Positions 1 through 8,143 of a stretch of 64,000 nt of DNA are shown here, in pieces (the first letter of the stretch is position 1; each line of letters begins with the position of its first letter). Location: the NCBI GenBank assembly GCA_900317055.1, contig ONFF01000009.1, forward strand, positions 1-64,000, read 5' to 3'. A program made the position numbers and the translations under genes. Source of the stretch: an uncultured Bacteroidales bacterium. Lineage in GTDB: Bacteria > Bacteroidota > Bacteroidia > Bacteroidales > F082. The notes below the pieces were generated by a model. That model was not told the origin of the DNA, did no database searches, and was given only the letters and a program-made list of their open reading frames with translations.

Positions 1-63
1 TCGATGCAAGAGCATTGAGAAAAAATAAAGTCGGATTTTTTTCATAATCTTTATATTGTTTTT

Positions 64-96
64 CCCCTCCTTTTTCCCCATCAGGAGGGGTTTTTT
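64..96 (+). terminator. intrinsic terminator of an upstream gene
   Basis: An 8-bp perfect stem (CCCCTCCT at 64-71 with AGGAGGGG at 83-90) is followed by six T at 91-96. It would end a plus-strand transcript that enters from the left edge; that gene lies outside the window. Confidence 0.75.
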
Positions 97-170
97 GTTG
101 CTTTTACTGAAGCATATCGTATAGGATTAGGATTTTCTTTGTAATATTGCAGTCAGAAATAGTAAACATT

Positions 171-485
171 ATGAGTAGAAAAGACATAGTGGCACAAATA
201 CAAATGATTATGCGGCGATTGTTTCCCACGGCTGAAGTCATTTTGTATGGCAGTGAGGCACGTGGTGAGGCTAGGCCTGATAGTGATATAGACCTCCTCA
301 TCCTTGTTGATGGTGACAAACTTACTTTGGCTCAAGAAGATGCCGTGACTATGCCGCTCTATGAATTGGAACTTCAAACAGGAGTGGCCATCAGCCCAAT
401 TGTGATGCTTAAGAAACAATGGGAAAACCGTCCGATGATAACGCCGTTTTATCTTAATGTAATGAAAGAAGGAGTAAGGCTATGA
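171..485 (+). CDS. MNT-type nucleotidyltransferase domain protein (antitoxin-like)
   Basis: Small protein of about 104 residues with the minimal nucleotidyltransferase signature: a GSEARGEARPDSDIDLLI block carries the GS...D-x-D metal-binding pattern of the DNA polymerase beta superfamily. In this family the protein is usually the antitoxin of an MNT/HEPN pair and AMPylates the HEPN ribonuclease. The ATG at 171 is preferred over a TTG at 147 because the family begins shortly before the motif. The stop overlaps an ATG (ATGA, 482-485), the usual coupling to a HEPN gene, but what follows is only a remnant. The antitoxin therefore appears orphaned. Family assignment is firm; function without a partner is inferred. 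Confidence 0.85.
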   Translation: MSRKDIVAQIQMIMRRLFPTAEVILYGSEARGEARPDSDIDLLILVDGDKLTLAQEDAVTMPLYELELQTGVAISPIVMLKKQWENRPMITPFYLNVMKEGVRL

Positions 486-584
486 GTGGATTGGTTGACA
501 GATGACCTTACTACACAAGCAAAGTCTTTTATAGATTACATTGGTAATTTAGTAAAGGATGATTCTGCTGAATCGAACAATTAA
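482..584 (+). pseudogene. collapsed HEPN partner gene
   Basis: An ATG overlapping the MNT stop gives only MSGLVDR before a stop, which resembles the first residues of HEPN partners. In the next frame, from 486, a 32-residue stretch (DDLTTQAKSFIDYIGNLV) looks like the C-terminal helix of HEPN proteins. The simplest reading is a large internal deletion that joined the two ends out of frame. Too short for certainty; the assignment rests on position and pattern only. Confidence 0.45.
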
Positions 585-599
585 TAGTCTTATATAAAA

Positions 600-2741
600 A
601 TGAAAAAACTATTCTCATTAATCGCAGCATTAATGCTGACCTTGACAGTGGCCCGCGCTGATGAAGGCATGTGGCTGCCATATTCATTGAATGGCCAGAA
701 CTTAGCCGAGATGCAAGCCATGGGCTGCAAACTCACGGCCGAGCAAATTTTTAGCTTCAACCAACCCAGCATCAAGGACGCCATCGTGCAATTTGGTGGC
801 GGCTGCACGGGCGAAATCATCTCTCCCGAAGGCCTGCTGCTCACCAACCACCACTGTGGATTGAGCTATGTGCAGAAGCACTCGTCCATCGAGCACGACT
901 ACCTCACCGACGGCTTCTGGGCCAAGAGCAAGAGTGAAGAGCTGCCCAACGCGGGTCTCTCCGTCCTTTTCTTAAATAAGGTGGAAGATGTCACCGAGGA
1001 AGTGCTGAAAGGCGTCACAGCACAAACCAGCGAGGCCGAGCGCGATGAAATCGTCGCCAAGAACAGCCGTTCCATCACCAAGGAACGCAAGGGCGATCGC
1101 AACGTGCGCGTCGAGATTGTGCCTTTCTATAGCGGCAACCAGTACATCCTCTTCGAGTATGATGAGTACAAGGATGTGCGCCTCGTGTGCTGTCCGCCTT
1201 GGGGCATAGGCAAGTTTGGTGCCGACACCGACAACTGGACCTGGCCTCGCCACAAGGGCGACTTCAACATCTTTCGCGTTTACACCGCCCCCGATGGTAG
1301 CCCTGCGGAATATAGCGCCGATAACATCCCAATGAAGAGCAAATGGTTCCTTCCTATTAATTTAGGTGGCGTGAAGCCCGGCGACTATGCCATGATTCTC
1401 GGCTATCCCGGTTCGACCGACCGTTATTCTACTTCCTACACCGTGAAAAACGTCATCGAAAAAGAAGGCCCTGCCATCATCGACTGCCGTACCACCAAAC
1501 TCGAAAACTACCGCAAGCACATGGACGCCGACCAAGAGGTGTTCATCATGTACGCCTCCAAGCAGGCCAGCGTGTCGAACTACTGGAAATACTATATCGG
1601 TCAGGTGAAGCAGCTCAAACGCAACCATGTGTATGAGCGCCGCCTCGCCCAAGAAGAAGACTTTATGAACTGGGTCAACGCCGACGCGAAGCGCAGGGCT
1701 GAATATGGCGACATCTTCACAGGTATCAAAGCGAAGTGGGACATTCTCGATGAGATTGAGAAGTCGTTCGTCTACCACCGCGAGGCGGGCTGGAACGGTG
1801 GCGAGGCCATCGCTTTCAGCCGCAGGTTCATGCGCATCAACAAGATGTTTGAGGACAAGGCTGACAAAGCCGACATCAAAGCCGCTGCCGAGAAGATGCA
1901 ATCTGCCGTTGAGACCTTCTTCAAGGACTACAGCATGCCTTTGGACCAAGATGTGACTGCCGCCTTGCTGGCGTTGTTCTACAAGAACAACCAGGCTAAC
2001 CTGATGCCGAGCGAGATTCTCCGTATCGGTATGGAGAACGATGGCGATTTCACCGAATATGTGGCCAAAGCCTTCGAGAAGTCCATCTTCACCGACCAAG
2101 CCCGTCTGGAGAAGTGGATGCAAAAGCCTAAAGCCCTGGACAAAGACCCAATCTTTGCTCTCGCAATGAACATCATTGAGTCCTACCAAACCTTGTATGC
2201 CCGATATGAAGAAGCTCAAAACCTTGGCAACCAAGGCGAGCGCCTTTACATGAAGGGCCTGATGGAGATGCAGAGCGACCGCAACTTCTATCCCGATGCC
2301 AACTTCACCATGCGTCTGACCTACGGCACCGTGGAGCCTTATAAGGCCGCCGATGCCGTCAACTATAACTACTACACCACCATGGATGGTGTGATGGCCA
2401 AGTATGTGCCTGGCAACTGGGAGTTCGACATCCCGCAGGATGTGCGCGACCTCGCCAATCGCCGCGACTACGGCCGTTATGCCAATGAGAAGGGTGAGTT
2501 GGTCGTCAACTTCATCACCACCAACGACATCACGGGTGGCAACTCGGGCAGTCCCGTCATCGACGGTGAGGGCAACCTCATCGGCCTGGCCTTCGACGGC
2601 AACTGGGAGGCCATGAGCGGCGACCTCAGCTTCGAGAACAAGGTGCAGCGCACCATCTGCATGGACGCCCGCTACCTGCTCTGGTGCATCGAGAAGGTAG
2701 GCAAGTGCGACAATATCATCAAGGAGTTGGTGATTAAATAA
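600..2741 (+). CDS. S46 family dipeptidyl-peptidase, DPP7-like
   Basis: Secreted or periplasmic serine peptidase of 713 residues that removes dipeptides from the N-terminus of peptides; in asaccharolytic Bacteroidetes these enzymes feed peptide fermentation. It has a signal peptide ending in ARA at residue 20, His85 in TNHHCG, Asp221 in the WPRHKGDF block and Ser649 in GGNSGSPV, with the same His-to-Asp spacing (136) as known DPP7. Eighteen residues after the serine the specificity position is Gly667 (FDGNW); DPP11, the Asp/Glu-specific relative, has Arg here. A broad hydrophobic P1 preference is therefore inferred. A paralogue is at 17573. No clear -7 element was found upstream. Confidence 0.95.
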   Translation: MKKLFSLIAALMLTLTVARADEGMWLPYSLNGQNLAEMQAMGCKLTAEQIFSFNQPSIKDAIVQFGGGCTGEIISPEGLLLTNHHCGLSYVQKHSSIEHDYLTDGFWAKSKSEELPNAGLSVLFLNKVEDVTEEVLKGVTAQTSEAERDEIVAKNSRSITKERKGDRNVRVEIVPFYSGNQYILFEYDEYKDVRLVCCPPWGIGKFGADTDNWTWPRHKGDFNIFRVYTAPDGSPAEYSADNIPMKSKWFLPINLGGVKPGDYAMILGYPGSTDRYSTSYTVKNVIEKEGPAIIDCRTTKLENYRKHMDADQEVFIMYASKQASVSNYWKYYIGQVKQLKRNHVYERRLAQEEDFMNWVNADAKRRAEYGDIFTGIKAKWDILDEIEKSFVYHREAGWNGGEAIAFSRRFMRINKMFEDKADKADIKAAAEKMQSAVETFFKDYSMPLDQDVTAALLALFYKNNQANLMPSEILRIGMENDGDFTEYVAKAFEKSIFTDQARLEKWMQKPKALDKDPIFALAMNIIESYQTLYARYEEAQNLGNQGERLYMKGLMEMQSDRNFYPDANFTMRLTYGTVEPYKAADAVNYNYYTTMDGVMAKYVPGNWEFDIPQDVRDLANRRDYGRYANEKGELVVNFITTNDITGGNSGSPVIDGEGNLIGLAFDGNWEAMSGDLSFENKVQRTICMDARYLLWCIEKVGKCDNIIKELVIK

Positions 2742-2756
2742 GTAGAAAGGCTAGTA

Positions 2757-2836
2757 TATTGGACGCGAGACTGCGAGACGCGAGACACGAGACTTCGGTC
2801 TTGTCCAGTGTTCCGAAGTCCCGCGTCCCGTGTCAA
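2757..2836. repeat. GAGAC-rich intergenic palindromic repeat
   Basis: Short repeats of CGAGAC(T/G) and CGCGAGAC are followed by an inverted partner (GAAGTCCCGCGTCCCGTGTC). The same element flanks an inserted palindrome at 55979-56157. It fills the gap before the Gre-like gene. Confidence 0.6.
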
Positions 2837-2862
2837 ATGATACTGAAAGAAAACGCATACCG

Positions 2863-3879
2863 ATGAGCCGAGGCTTCATAAAAGAAGGAGACCAAGAAGA
2901 GATTCCGAGGGTGCCGATGCGGGCGTATTTGCCCGAAGGCGTGCCCAACTATGTCACGAAAGAAGGGCTTGAGGCACTCAAAGAGGAGCTGAAAAACCTT
3001 GAGGCAGAGCGCGTCAAGGCGGGTGACAACTACATCATGGTCAACTTCATCGATGCTTCGATTAAGCTGCTCGTTGACCGTATCAACAGTGCTGTGGAGG
3101 TCGACCTTTCCAAATCCAACAAGGAGACGGTGAGCTTTGGGGCGTGGGTGCGTTACAATGGGCGCGTGGTGCGGATTGTGGGCGTGGATGAAGCCGATGT
3201 GAACAAAGGCCTCATCTCGTTTATCTCGCCTATCGCCAAGTCGTTGATAGGGAAGAAGGTAGGGGATGTCATTGAATTGAAAGGCTCGGAAAAGATAACT
3301 GTCGAGGAGGTGTCGTTTGAGCCGATGGAACTTACGCAGATTATTAATGACAAGCCTGTCAAGACCTTGCCCCCAACAGAAAAGCGCCCCCGAAGAATCA
3401 TCGAAGAGCAACTCGAGCCGACAACACAGGCACAGCCGATTGTAGAGGATAAAACCGTAGCTGAGCCAGTCAAATCGGATGAGTCACGCAAGTTTGAGCC
3501 TGAAGTGAATGCCACCGAATTCCTGCCCATTGTCAACGAGCGGGGCAATATTTTGGGACGGGCCATGTATGTGGAGCTACACAAAGGGAACAAGATGCTG
3601 CACCCTGTCGCGCACCTGCATGTCATGAATGGCAAGGGTGAGATCACGAGGCGTTATTGGTGGCATGTGGCGTTTGGCGACACACCGGAGAAAACGCTCA
3701 AACGGAAGATAGCGGAAACACTGGGACTATCGGGAGTGAACCCGAAGTTGAAACGGCAATATATCAGGGAAGCCAAGACCGAGAGGGAGTTAGTTTATGT
3801 CTTTACGGTTGTTTCTGAAGAGGATTTGCCTATTCCGCCTGAAGGGAGGGTGTATCTTGAGGTTTTTGAAAGAGATTAG
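2863..3879 (+). CDS. GreA/GreB C-terminal-like protein fused to a degenerate Nudix domain
   Basis: Protein of 338 residues in two parts. Residues 1-155 match the small Bacteroidetes Gre-like family (MSRGFIKEGDQEE start, then the FKBP-like GreAB C-terminal region with KVGDVIEL). That family normally ends near residue 160. After a Pro/Glu-rich linker (about 156-215), residues 216-338 resemble isopentenyl-diphosphate-isomerase-type Nudix domains (IVNERGNILGR, HPVAHLHVMN). The Nudix box is broken: the RExxEExG core reads RKIAETLG, so metal-dependent hydrolysis is unlikely. ATG 2863 was chosen over GTG 2830 because it gives the family's usual N-terminus and the earlier codons lie in a repeat. It may act on RNA polymerase secondary-channel or RNA substrates; function unknown. 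Confidence 0.8.
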   Translation: MSRGFIKEGDQEEIPRVPMRAYLPEGVPNYVTKEGLEALKEELKNLEAERVKAGDNYIMVNFIDASIKLLVDRINSAVEVDLSKSNKETVSFGAWVRYNGRVVRIVGVDEADVNKGLISFISPIAKSLIGKKVGDVIELKGSEKITVEEVSFEPMELTQIINDKPVKTLPPTEKRPRRIIEEQLEPTTQAQPIVEDKTVAEPVKSDESRKFEPEVNATEFLPIVNERGNILGRAMYVELHKGNKMLHPVAHLHVMNGKGEITRRYWWHVAFGDTPEKTLKRKIAETLGLSGVNPKLKRQYIREAKTERELVYVFTVVSEEDLPIPPEGRVYLEVFERD

Positions 3880-3947
3880 TATCCGCAATTATTACAAGCC
3901 CGACATTGCATATCGGGGTGTATAGGGGTCGTCCCTTCGGGGCTATA

Positions 3948-3984
3948 AAAAAGTCGGGAAAGCGTTTGGCTCTCCCGACTTTTT
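3948..3984. terminator. bidirectional intrinsic terminator
   Basis: Arms AAAAAGTCGGGA (3948-3959) and TCCCGACTTTTT (3973-3984) form a 12-bp stem with A and T tracts on the two sides, placed between the convergent Gre-like gene and the barrel gene at 4005. Confidence 0.85.
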
Positions 3985-4004
3985 GTTGAAAATGATTTGT
4001 CCTT

Positions 4005-4562
4005 TTACCACTCGATGCCGATTCTCAACGATACACTCGACGGGTTGACGGTCTTGTTCACGCGGTGGCCTTCCCACTCGCCATATTCGTTTTGGTAATC
4101 TTCCCAAACGCTGTAGTTCATCTTGTCATAATAGGTGGCGGCAACCATCATGCTGATGGCGAAGTCGCGCTTGGAGGCAAAACGCACGCCGAAGGCGAAG
4201 TCGCCGTAGGCACCAACTTGTTCCGAGATGTAGGAACCCAGGCGCAGGCTCATGAACGGGCTGACTGCCGACTTGTTGGAGAAGACATAACGCACATTGC
4301 CGTAAATCGGGAAGAGGCCGAAATCGCTGCAAGCATCAAAACCGATGCCGATACCGGCAAACATGTGGCCGTTGAAATAGAAACCGTGGGTGGTGGTCAG
4401 TCCGATGGTATTCGGCATTTCTTTGTCGAACACGGTCCAATTGTTGCCATATTCAAGGAAACCTTGATAACCGCTGGGGATGCGGACGCTGTTTTCTTCG
4501 TTCTGTGCAAACATGGTGATGGCGAAGAGTGCCATGACGAGGGTTAAAATGGTCTTTTTCAT
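4005..4562 (-). CDS. small outer-membrane beta-barrel protein
   Basis: 185 residues with a clear signal peptide (MKKTILTLVMALFAITMFAQ) followed by alternating amphipathic strands and a C-terminal LRIGIEW typical of barrels inserted by BamA. No enzymatic motif. The ORF extends 16 codons upstream, but MKKTIL at 4562 starts the signal peptide. It is the last gene of a minus-strand series of barrels and lipoproteins and has its own -7 element at 4608-4615. Specific function unknown. Confidence 0.8.
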   Translation of the reverse strand: MKKTILTLVMALFAITMFAQNEENSVRIPSGYQGFLEYGNNWTVFDKEMPNTIGLTTTHGFYFNGHMFAGIGIGFDACSDFGLFPIYGNVRYVFSNKSAVSPFMSLRLGSYISEQVGAYGDFAFGVRFASKRDFAISMMVAATYYDKMNYSVWEDYQNEYGEWEGHRVNKTVNPSSVSLRIGIEW

Positions 4563-4607
4563 TTTATTATGTTTTAAATGGTGTTTGATTTTGTTCTTTT
4601 TTCGGTG

Positions 4608-4615
4608 CAAAAGTA
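4608..4615 (-). promoter_or_regulatory. Bacteroidetes -7 element (TACTTTTG)
   Basis: Minus-strand TACTTTTG, matching TAnnTTTG, about 45 nt upstream of the barrel gene at 4562. No convincing -33 box. Confidence 0.55.
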
Positions 4616-4635
4616 ACGATTTTATTTGTTATTTA

Positions 4636-5268
4636 TTATGGTATCAGTGTCAGCGAGTAGTCGCCATGTTTCACTACAATCAGTCCTTGTTGTTCGCTGT
4701 AGTACCAAGCGTAGGAAATCATGGTGGTGTCTGCCATATAGGATCCTTGGTCGACATACACATCCTCGTAGGTGGTTGCTCCAATCGTGAATGTGGTGGT
4801 GGAAAGGTCGTTCAAGGGAAGGGTGCGGCCTATAATGGTATGCCAATAATAGAAATCTCGGTCTTGGGAAAGGCGGAGCTCTTCGTATTCCTGAAAAAGG
4901 CGGAGTTTTTCGTAAGTGACGGTGACCACCTTCTCGGGTGCCACGATGCAACGCAGCAGGCAACTGTCTTCAGGCGGACTTTGAAGCACCACTTCACGAG
5001 CATAGAAATAGGGACGAGGCTCAATGGACATTTTTCCGTAAGGGTGATAACGGGAGTCGTCGTAGTTATGGGCTACATAAGTGGTGTCGTGTACAACGGT
5101 GAAGCAGAGTGTGTCGTCGTCTTGGTTGAGCATTCGGATGGTTTGCCCCATCTGATAGGGGACGATGGCCGATTCTTCATCGGTCAGGCGACGGTAGATT
5201 TGAGGCTCTTTCACGCAAGAGGCCATCACGGCCACGAGGGCGATGCAAAATATCAAGTGTCTTTTCAT
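4636..5268 (-). CDS. lipoprotein, PYQMGQT family
   Basis: 210 residues. Signal peptide with lipobox VMASC, so probably lipid-anchored. A conserved block (DEESAIVPYQMGQTIRMLNQDDDT) is repeated almost exactly in the lipoprotein at 8144 (EEDTAAIPYQMGQTVKFLNQDNDT), and both end in GDYSLTLIP or GDFSLTRIP; the two are paralogues. No known catalytic motif. Five bases separate it from the barrel gene upstream (5274-5894), so they are probably co-transcribed. Function unknown; a surface or periplasmic beta-rich protein is likely. Confidence 0.8.
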   Translation of the reverse strand: MKRHLIFCIALVAVMASCVKEPQIYRRLTDEESAIVPYQMGQTIRMLNQDDDTLCFTVVHDTTYVAHNYDDSRYHPYGKMSIEPRPYFYAREVVLQSPPEDSCLLRCIVAPEKVVTVTYEKLRLFQEYEELRLSQDRDFYYWHTIIGRTLPLNDLSTTTFTIGATTYEDVYVDQGSYMADTTMISYAWYYSEQQGLIVVKHGDYSLTLIP

Positions 5269-5273
5269 GGCGT

Positions 5274-5894
5274 TTACTCCTTATCTTTTAGTCCGTAACG
5301 AAAACCGATGCTGATGATGCCTTCCATGCCGATGCCGCACTGGATGAAACCAGCGTATTGCTTTGTGCCGACTTCCACCCCAATGGGAACAAACTGGTAG
5401 GCGTAGTCAATCCTGTCTATGAATTTGTTGGACGGCATGTTGATTTGATACAAGTCGGGTCGGTATTCCTTGAGGTTGTAGCCCCAAGCCATGATGCCTT
5501 GCCCGACTTTGCTGTAGAGGTTCACATACTTGGTGTTGAGCCAGTTGATTTTGAGGTGGAGCATGATCGTGTGGCTCGTTTCGCCAAGGCGGCAAATAAG
5601 GCCTTCTTTGGTGCTGGGTTTTTCATAATAGGTGTAGACGCGTGGGTCGAGGCAATAGGTGGCTCCGATGCCGATGACCTTGGTGAGGCGGCGTGTGTAG
5701 GTAGCATAAATGGCACCAATATGTTCCTCCAATGGATAATAGTGTTGGCCTGGGTTATAACGGAAACTGCTTGAAGGTTTCACGCCGTAGCCGAAGCTGA
5801 ACTCGTTCTTGTTGCTTCGGATGGTGTCGCGCTGTGCGAAGGCAGGTACCGCCAAGGCGACGAACAAACCGAGGATGATTAATTTGGTTTTCAT
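5274..5894 (-). CDS. outer-membrane beta-barrel protein
   Basis: 206 residues: signal peptide ending AFAQ, then amphipathic beta strands (FSFGYGVKP, HTIMLHLKINW, FIQCGIGMEGIISIGFRYGL). Start placed at MKTKLI (5894), seven codons inside the open frame, because that gives a normal signal peptide. It lies between the lipoprotein at 4636 and the debris of another barrel gene at 5922. Function unknown; it resembles PorT-like or OmpW-size barrels only in general form. Confidence 0.8.
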   Translation of the reverse strand: MKTKLIILGLFVALAVPAFAQRDTIRSNKNEFSFGYGVKPSSSFRYNPGQHYYPLEEHIGAIYATYTRRLTKVIGIGATYCLDPRVYTYYEKPSTKEGLICRLGETSHTIMLHLKINWLNTKYVNLYSKVGQGIMAWGYNLKEYRPDLYQINMPSNKFIDRIDYAYQFVPIGVEVGTKQYAGFIQCGIGMEGIISIGFRYGLKDKE

Positions 5895-5921
5895 AACTAT
5901 TTGGATTTTAATCATTTACTT

Positions 5922-6074
5922 TCAGAAATGGAAATTGTACGCATAGCTGACGAAAACAGCAGGTTTAATGTTTTGGCTCTCGTAACTGAAAGGCTCTCCT
6001 GCAATGTTCCAGCCCATTTCGTAGGTGTGGATATTGACAAACTGCACACCAAGGCCGACATCGGCTTCACTTCA
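5922..6074 (-). pseudogene. C-terminal fragment of an outer-membrane barrel gene
   Basis: On the minus strand a stop-to-stop stretch of 49 codons reads SEADVGLGVQFVNIHTYEMG, then KPAVFVSYAYNFHF and a stop. It aligns with the end of the barrel gene at 6577 (SDLGIGGQLVNMKTFV... and PAVFLQYAYNFHFRK). It has no start codon, and its 5' end runs into the stop of the lipoprotein gene at 6067. This is the remains of a third copy of this barrel, cut off by recombination. Confidence 0.75.
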
Positions 6075-6555
6075 CCTTCTTGAATTCCTTTTTCAAATCG
6101 CCTTCCTTGATTAGTTGGTTGATGTAGGCCGTATCGATGCCCATCGGATTGCTGCTATTGTTGTCATAAAGATTGTAGTTGTCGGTGGCACTAAAAAACT
6201 CAATGAAAGGATCGTCATCAATAATCATTTGCTTCAAAGTATCAATCGAATAATTCATTACGTTTTCATTGTATTCCTTTGGACTGATGGAAAGAAACGC
6301 GGCATCAGGCGACATTTCGTGATGAAGATAATAGCCTCCATACAGCGGCATGGGAAATAGCGTGGTGTCGACGTCGTCATAGTAGCCGTAAATGTAGTCT
6401 TTGTCTTTGTTATAAAGGACGTAAGCATTATTGGTATAGTCGCCTTTGGTTTTATAGACTTGTACAAAGTCACCATTGATGCAACATTTCCATTTGATGC
6501 ACGAACTCATTGAAACGACGACAAGCAGCATCGCAAAAACAACAAATCTTTTCAT
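6067..6555 (-). CDS. lipoprotein, unknown function
   Basis: 162 residues with lipobox SMSSC and an aromatic- and aspartate-rich mature part (NAYVLYNKDKDYIYGYYDD). No family recognised. Its last codons (KKEFKKVK) overlap the barrel debris at 5922-6074 by a few bases, so the lipoprotein now abuts a truncated neighbour; its own reading frame looks intact. The barrel gene at 6577 lies 21 bp upstream, suggesting co-transcription. Confidence 0.7.
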   Translation of the reverse strand: MKRFVVFAMLLVVVSMSSCIKWKCCINGDFVQVYKTKGDYTNNAYVLYNKDKDYIYGYYDDVDTTLFPMPLYGGYYLHHEMSPDAAFLSISPKEYNENVMNYSIDTLKQMIIDDDPFIEFFSATDNYNLYDNNSSNPMGIDTAYINQLIKEGDLKKEFKKVK

Positions 6556-6576
6556 GACAATTTGAATTTAAACAAC

Positions 6577-7161
6577 TTACTTCCTGAAATGAAAATTATA
6601 CGCATATTGCAGAAACACCGCAGGTTGCAGACGGTTTTTGCTAAAGGCGTAGCAGCCTCCAGGAAGGACATCAACCAATTCATTTACAAATGTTTTCATG
6701 TTGACAAGTTGACCGCCAATGCCAAGGTCGGAATGTCCGATGGAACAGCCGAGAATGAGTTGGGAATAAAACCCTTCCACCGAATACCAGTTAAGGTCTC
6801 CATTAAGGCCAGGGGCGGTGTGTTTCAAGTTAATGGCATATCCTGCACGGATTTCGGCGTATGGCCTCGTCTTTCCTGTGCCGAAGCTATATTTCGCATC
6901 GGCAAAAACGGGCAAGTATTGGAAACATTCGTGAAGGCAATAGTTGGCTCCAAGGCCAATTCCCAAATGCTCACCCGCTTGGTAGCGGAAAACTGGCCCA
7001 ATCGAGCCGAAAAGGTCAATTGAATTAAAAGTACCTTGATAGGGATAACAGAACAAAATGCCGGCATTGGCTTCGGCTTGAAGCACAAATTGACCCTTTT
7101 CTTGGGCGTGGAGGCTACCTAATGTAAGTAGCAATCCAAATAACAATGTTAGTTTTCTCAT
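6577..7161 (-). CDS. outer-membrane beta-barrel protein
   Basis: 194 residues: signal peptide ending LHAQ, strand-rich body, C-terminus YAYNFHFRK with a terminal aromatic pattern. Same family as the fragment at 5922 and similar in size to the barrel at 5274. Part of the minus-strand series headed by the regulator at 9140. No ligand can be inferred. Confidence 0.8.
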   Translation of the reverse strand: MRKLTLLFGLLLTLGSLHAQEKGQFVLQAEANAGILFCYPYQGTFNSIDLFGSIGPVFRYQAGEHLGIGLGANYCLHECFQYLPVFADAKYSFGTGKTRPYAEIRAGYAINLKHTAPGLNGDLNWYSVEGFYSQLILGCSIGHSDLGIGGQLVNMKTFVNELVDVLPGGCYAFSKNRLQPAVFLQYAYNFHFRK

Positions 7162-7220
7162 AAATTAAATCTTTGAATTTTAGGTTATGAATCAAATACT
7201 CTCCCGTTTTTTCGATTTCC

Positions 7221-7679
7221 TTATTCTGCTTGGGCATAATCCTCTTCAGTAATCGTATAGGTAAGATACCCGTAACAATCATAGCGCAGCAGGAACATAT
7301 TGCCTCTTTTTGTCGTCCAAGTATAACGGTCTCCTTCTAAATTGAAAGGTCCGTTTCCATCTTCTTGCGTGTAAACCAAACGCTTGCCATCATCAAAAGT
7401 AAAAATAATAGTATCGCCGTAAACCATGAGCAAATCGGCTTTTGCAGTAGCGATAGTTGCTGACCCCAAACCATTACTAACGAAAAACATGGTGTCTTGT
7501 TTTGATTCAATCGTAATGCCATTAGGGTGATCTTTCCAAAATCCTTGGTATTCAGGGTTTGAAGTGAATGTTACTGCTTGACCACTATTGTTGACAAGTT
7601 TGAAATCAATGCCGTATCCAGGGTCACAAGATGTTAATGCGATGACTAACAAGCAAAGAAAGAAAAATAGTTTCTTCAT
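7221..7679 (-). CDS. lipoprotein, unknown function
   Basis: 152 residues, lipobox ALTSC at the end of a hydrophobic signal. The mature part is beta-rich (FKLVNNSGQAVTFTSN, TYTITEEDYAQAE). No known domain recognised. Same strand and close spacing as the other members of the 4-9 kb array. Confidence 0.7.
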   Translation of the reverse strand: MKKLFFFLCLLVIALTSCDPGYGIDFKLVNNSGQAVTFTSNPEYQGFWKDHPNGITIESKQDTMFFVSNGLGSATIATAKADLLMVYGDTIIFTFDDGKRLVYTQEDGNGPFNLEGDRYTWTTKRGNMFLLRYDCYGYLTYTITEEDYAQAE

Positions 7680-7712
7680 AAGGCTTTGTATTTTAATTGT
7701 TTGACTTTAGTT

Positions 7713-8132
7713 TTAATTCCGCCAATGCGGTTTAACTGCCACAATGCGGAAATTATTGAACCATCCTTCAGCTTCATCCGTGCCGTTGCTGATGACGAGA
7801 TGGTAGCGACCCAAGGGTTGGTCGCCCATATAGAATCGCGTTCCTGTGTCGTATCCCGAGGTTACGGTGTCGCAAAAAATGACATGGTCTTGTCTGTTGC
7901 TGATGCTGACGACGCACTCACCCATATAATCATGGAAGTACACATAAACGGTCTTTCCCCAATAACCCGCCTCAATGTTCGGATAGCGCATGTCGCCGTT
8001 GGACAACGAGCCTTTGATGTCGATTTTGTTTTTGTCGTCAATGAGGCTGTTCGGATTGTATGGCTTACTGCAAGAAGCCGTAATCAAGGTGACAAACAAG
8101 ATAACGAAAAATGATAAGTGTTTGGCTTTCAT
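7713..8132 (-). CDS. DUF3244-like lipoprotein
   Basis: 139 residues with lipobox ITASC. The IDIKGSLSNGDMRYPNIEA opening, the short immunoglobulin-like strands and a GDQPLGRYHLVISNGTDEAEGWF ending follow the pattern of Bacteroidetes DUF3244 proteins, whose function is unknown. A clear paralogue (IDLKGSMIKPDMRYVNI, GDEPTGDYKLYITNEVDEASGWF) is at 8695, separated by a PYQMGQT lipoprotein. Assignment to DUF3244 is from pattern memory; the paralogy is visible directly. Confidence 0.7.
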   Translation of the reverse strand: MKAKHLSFFVILFVTLITASCSKPYNPNSLIDDKNKIDIKGSLSNGDMRYPNIEAGYWGKTVYVYFHDYMGECVVSISNRQDHVIFCDTVTSGYDTGTRFYMGDQPLGRYHLVISNGTDEAEGWFNNFRIVAVKPHWRN

Positions 8133-8143
8133 GTTTTTTGTGG

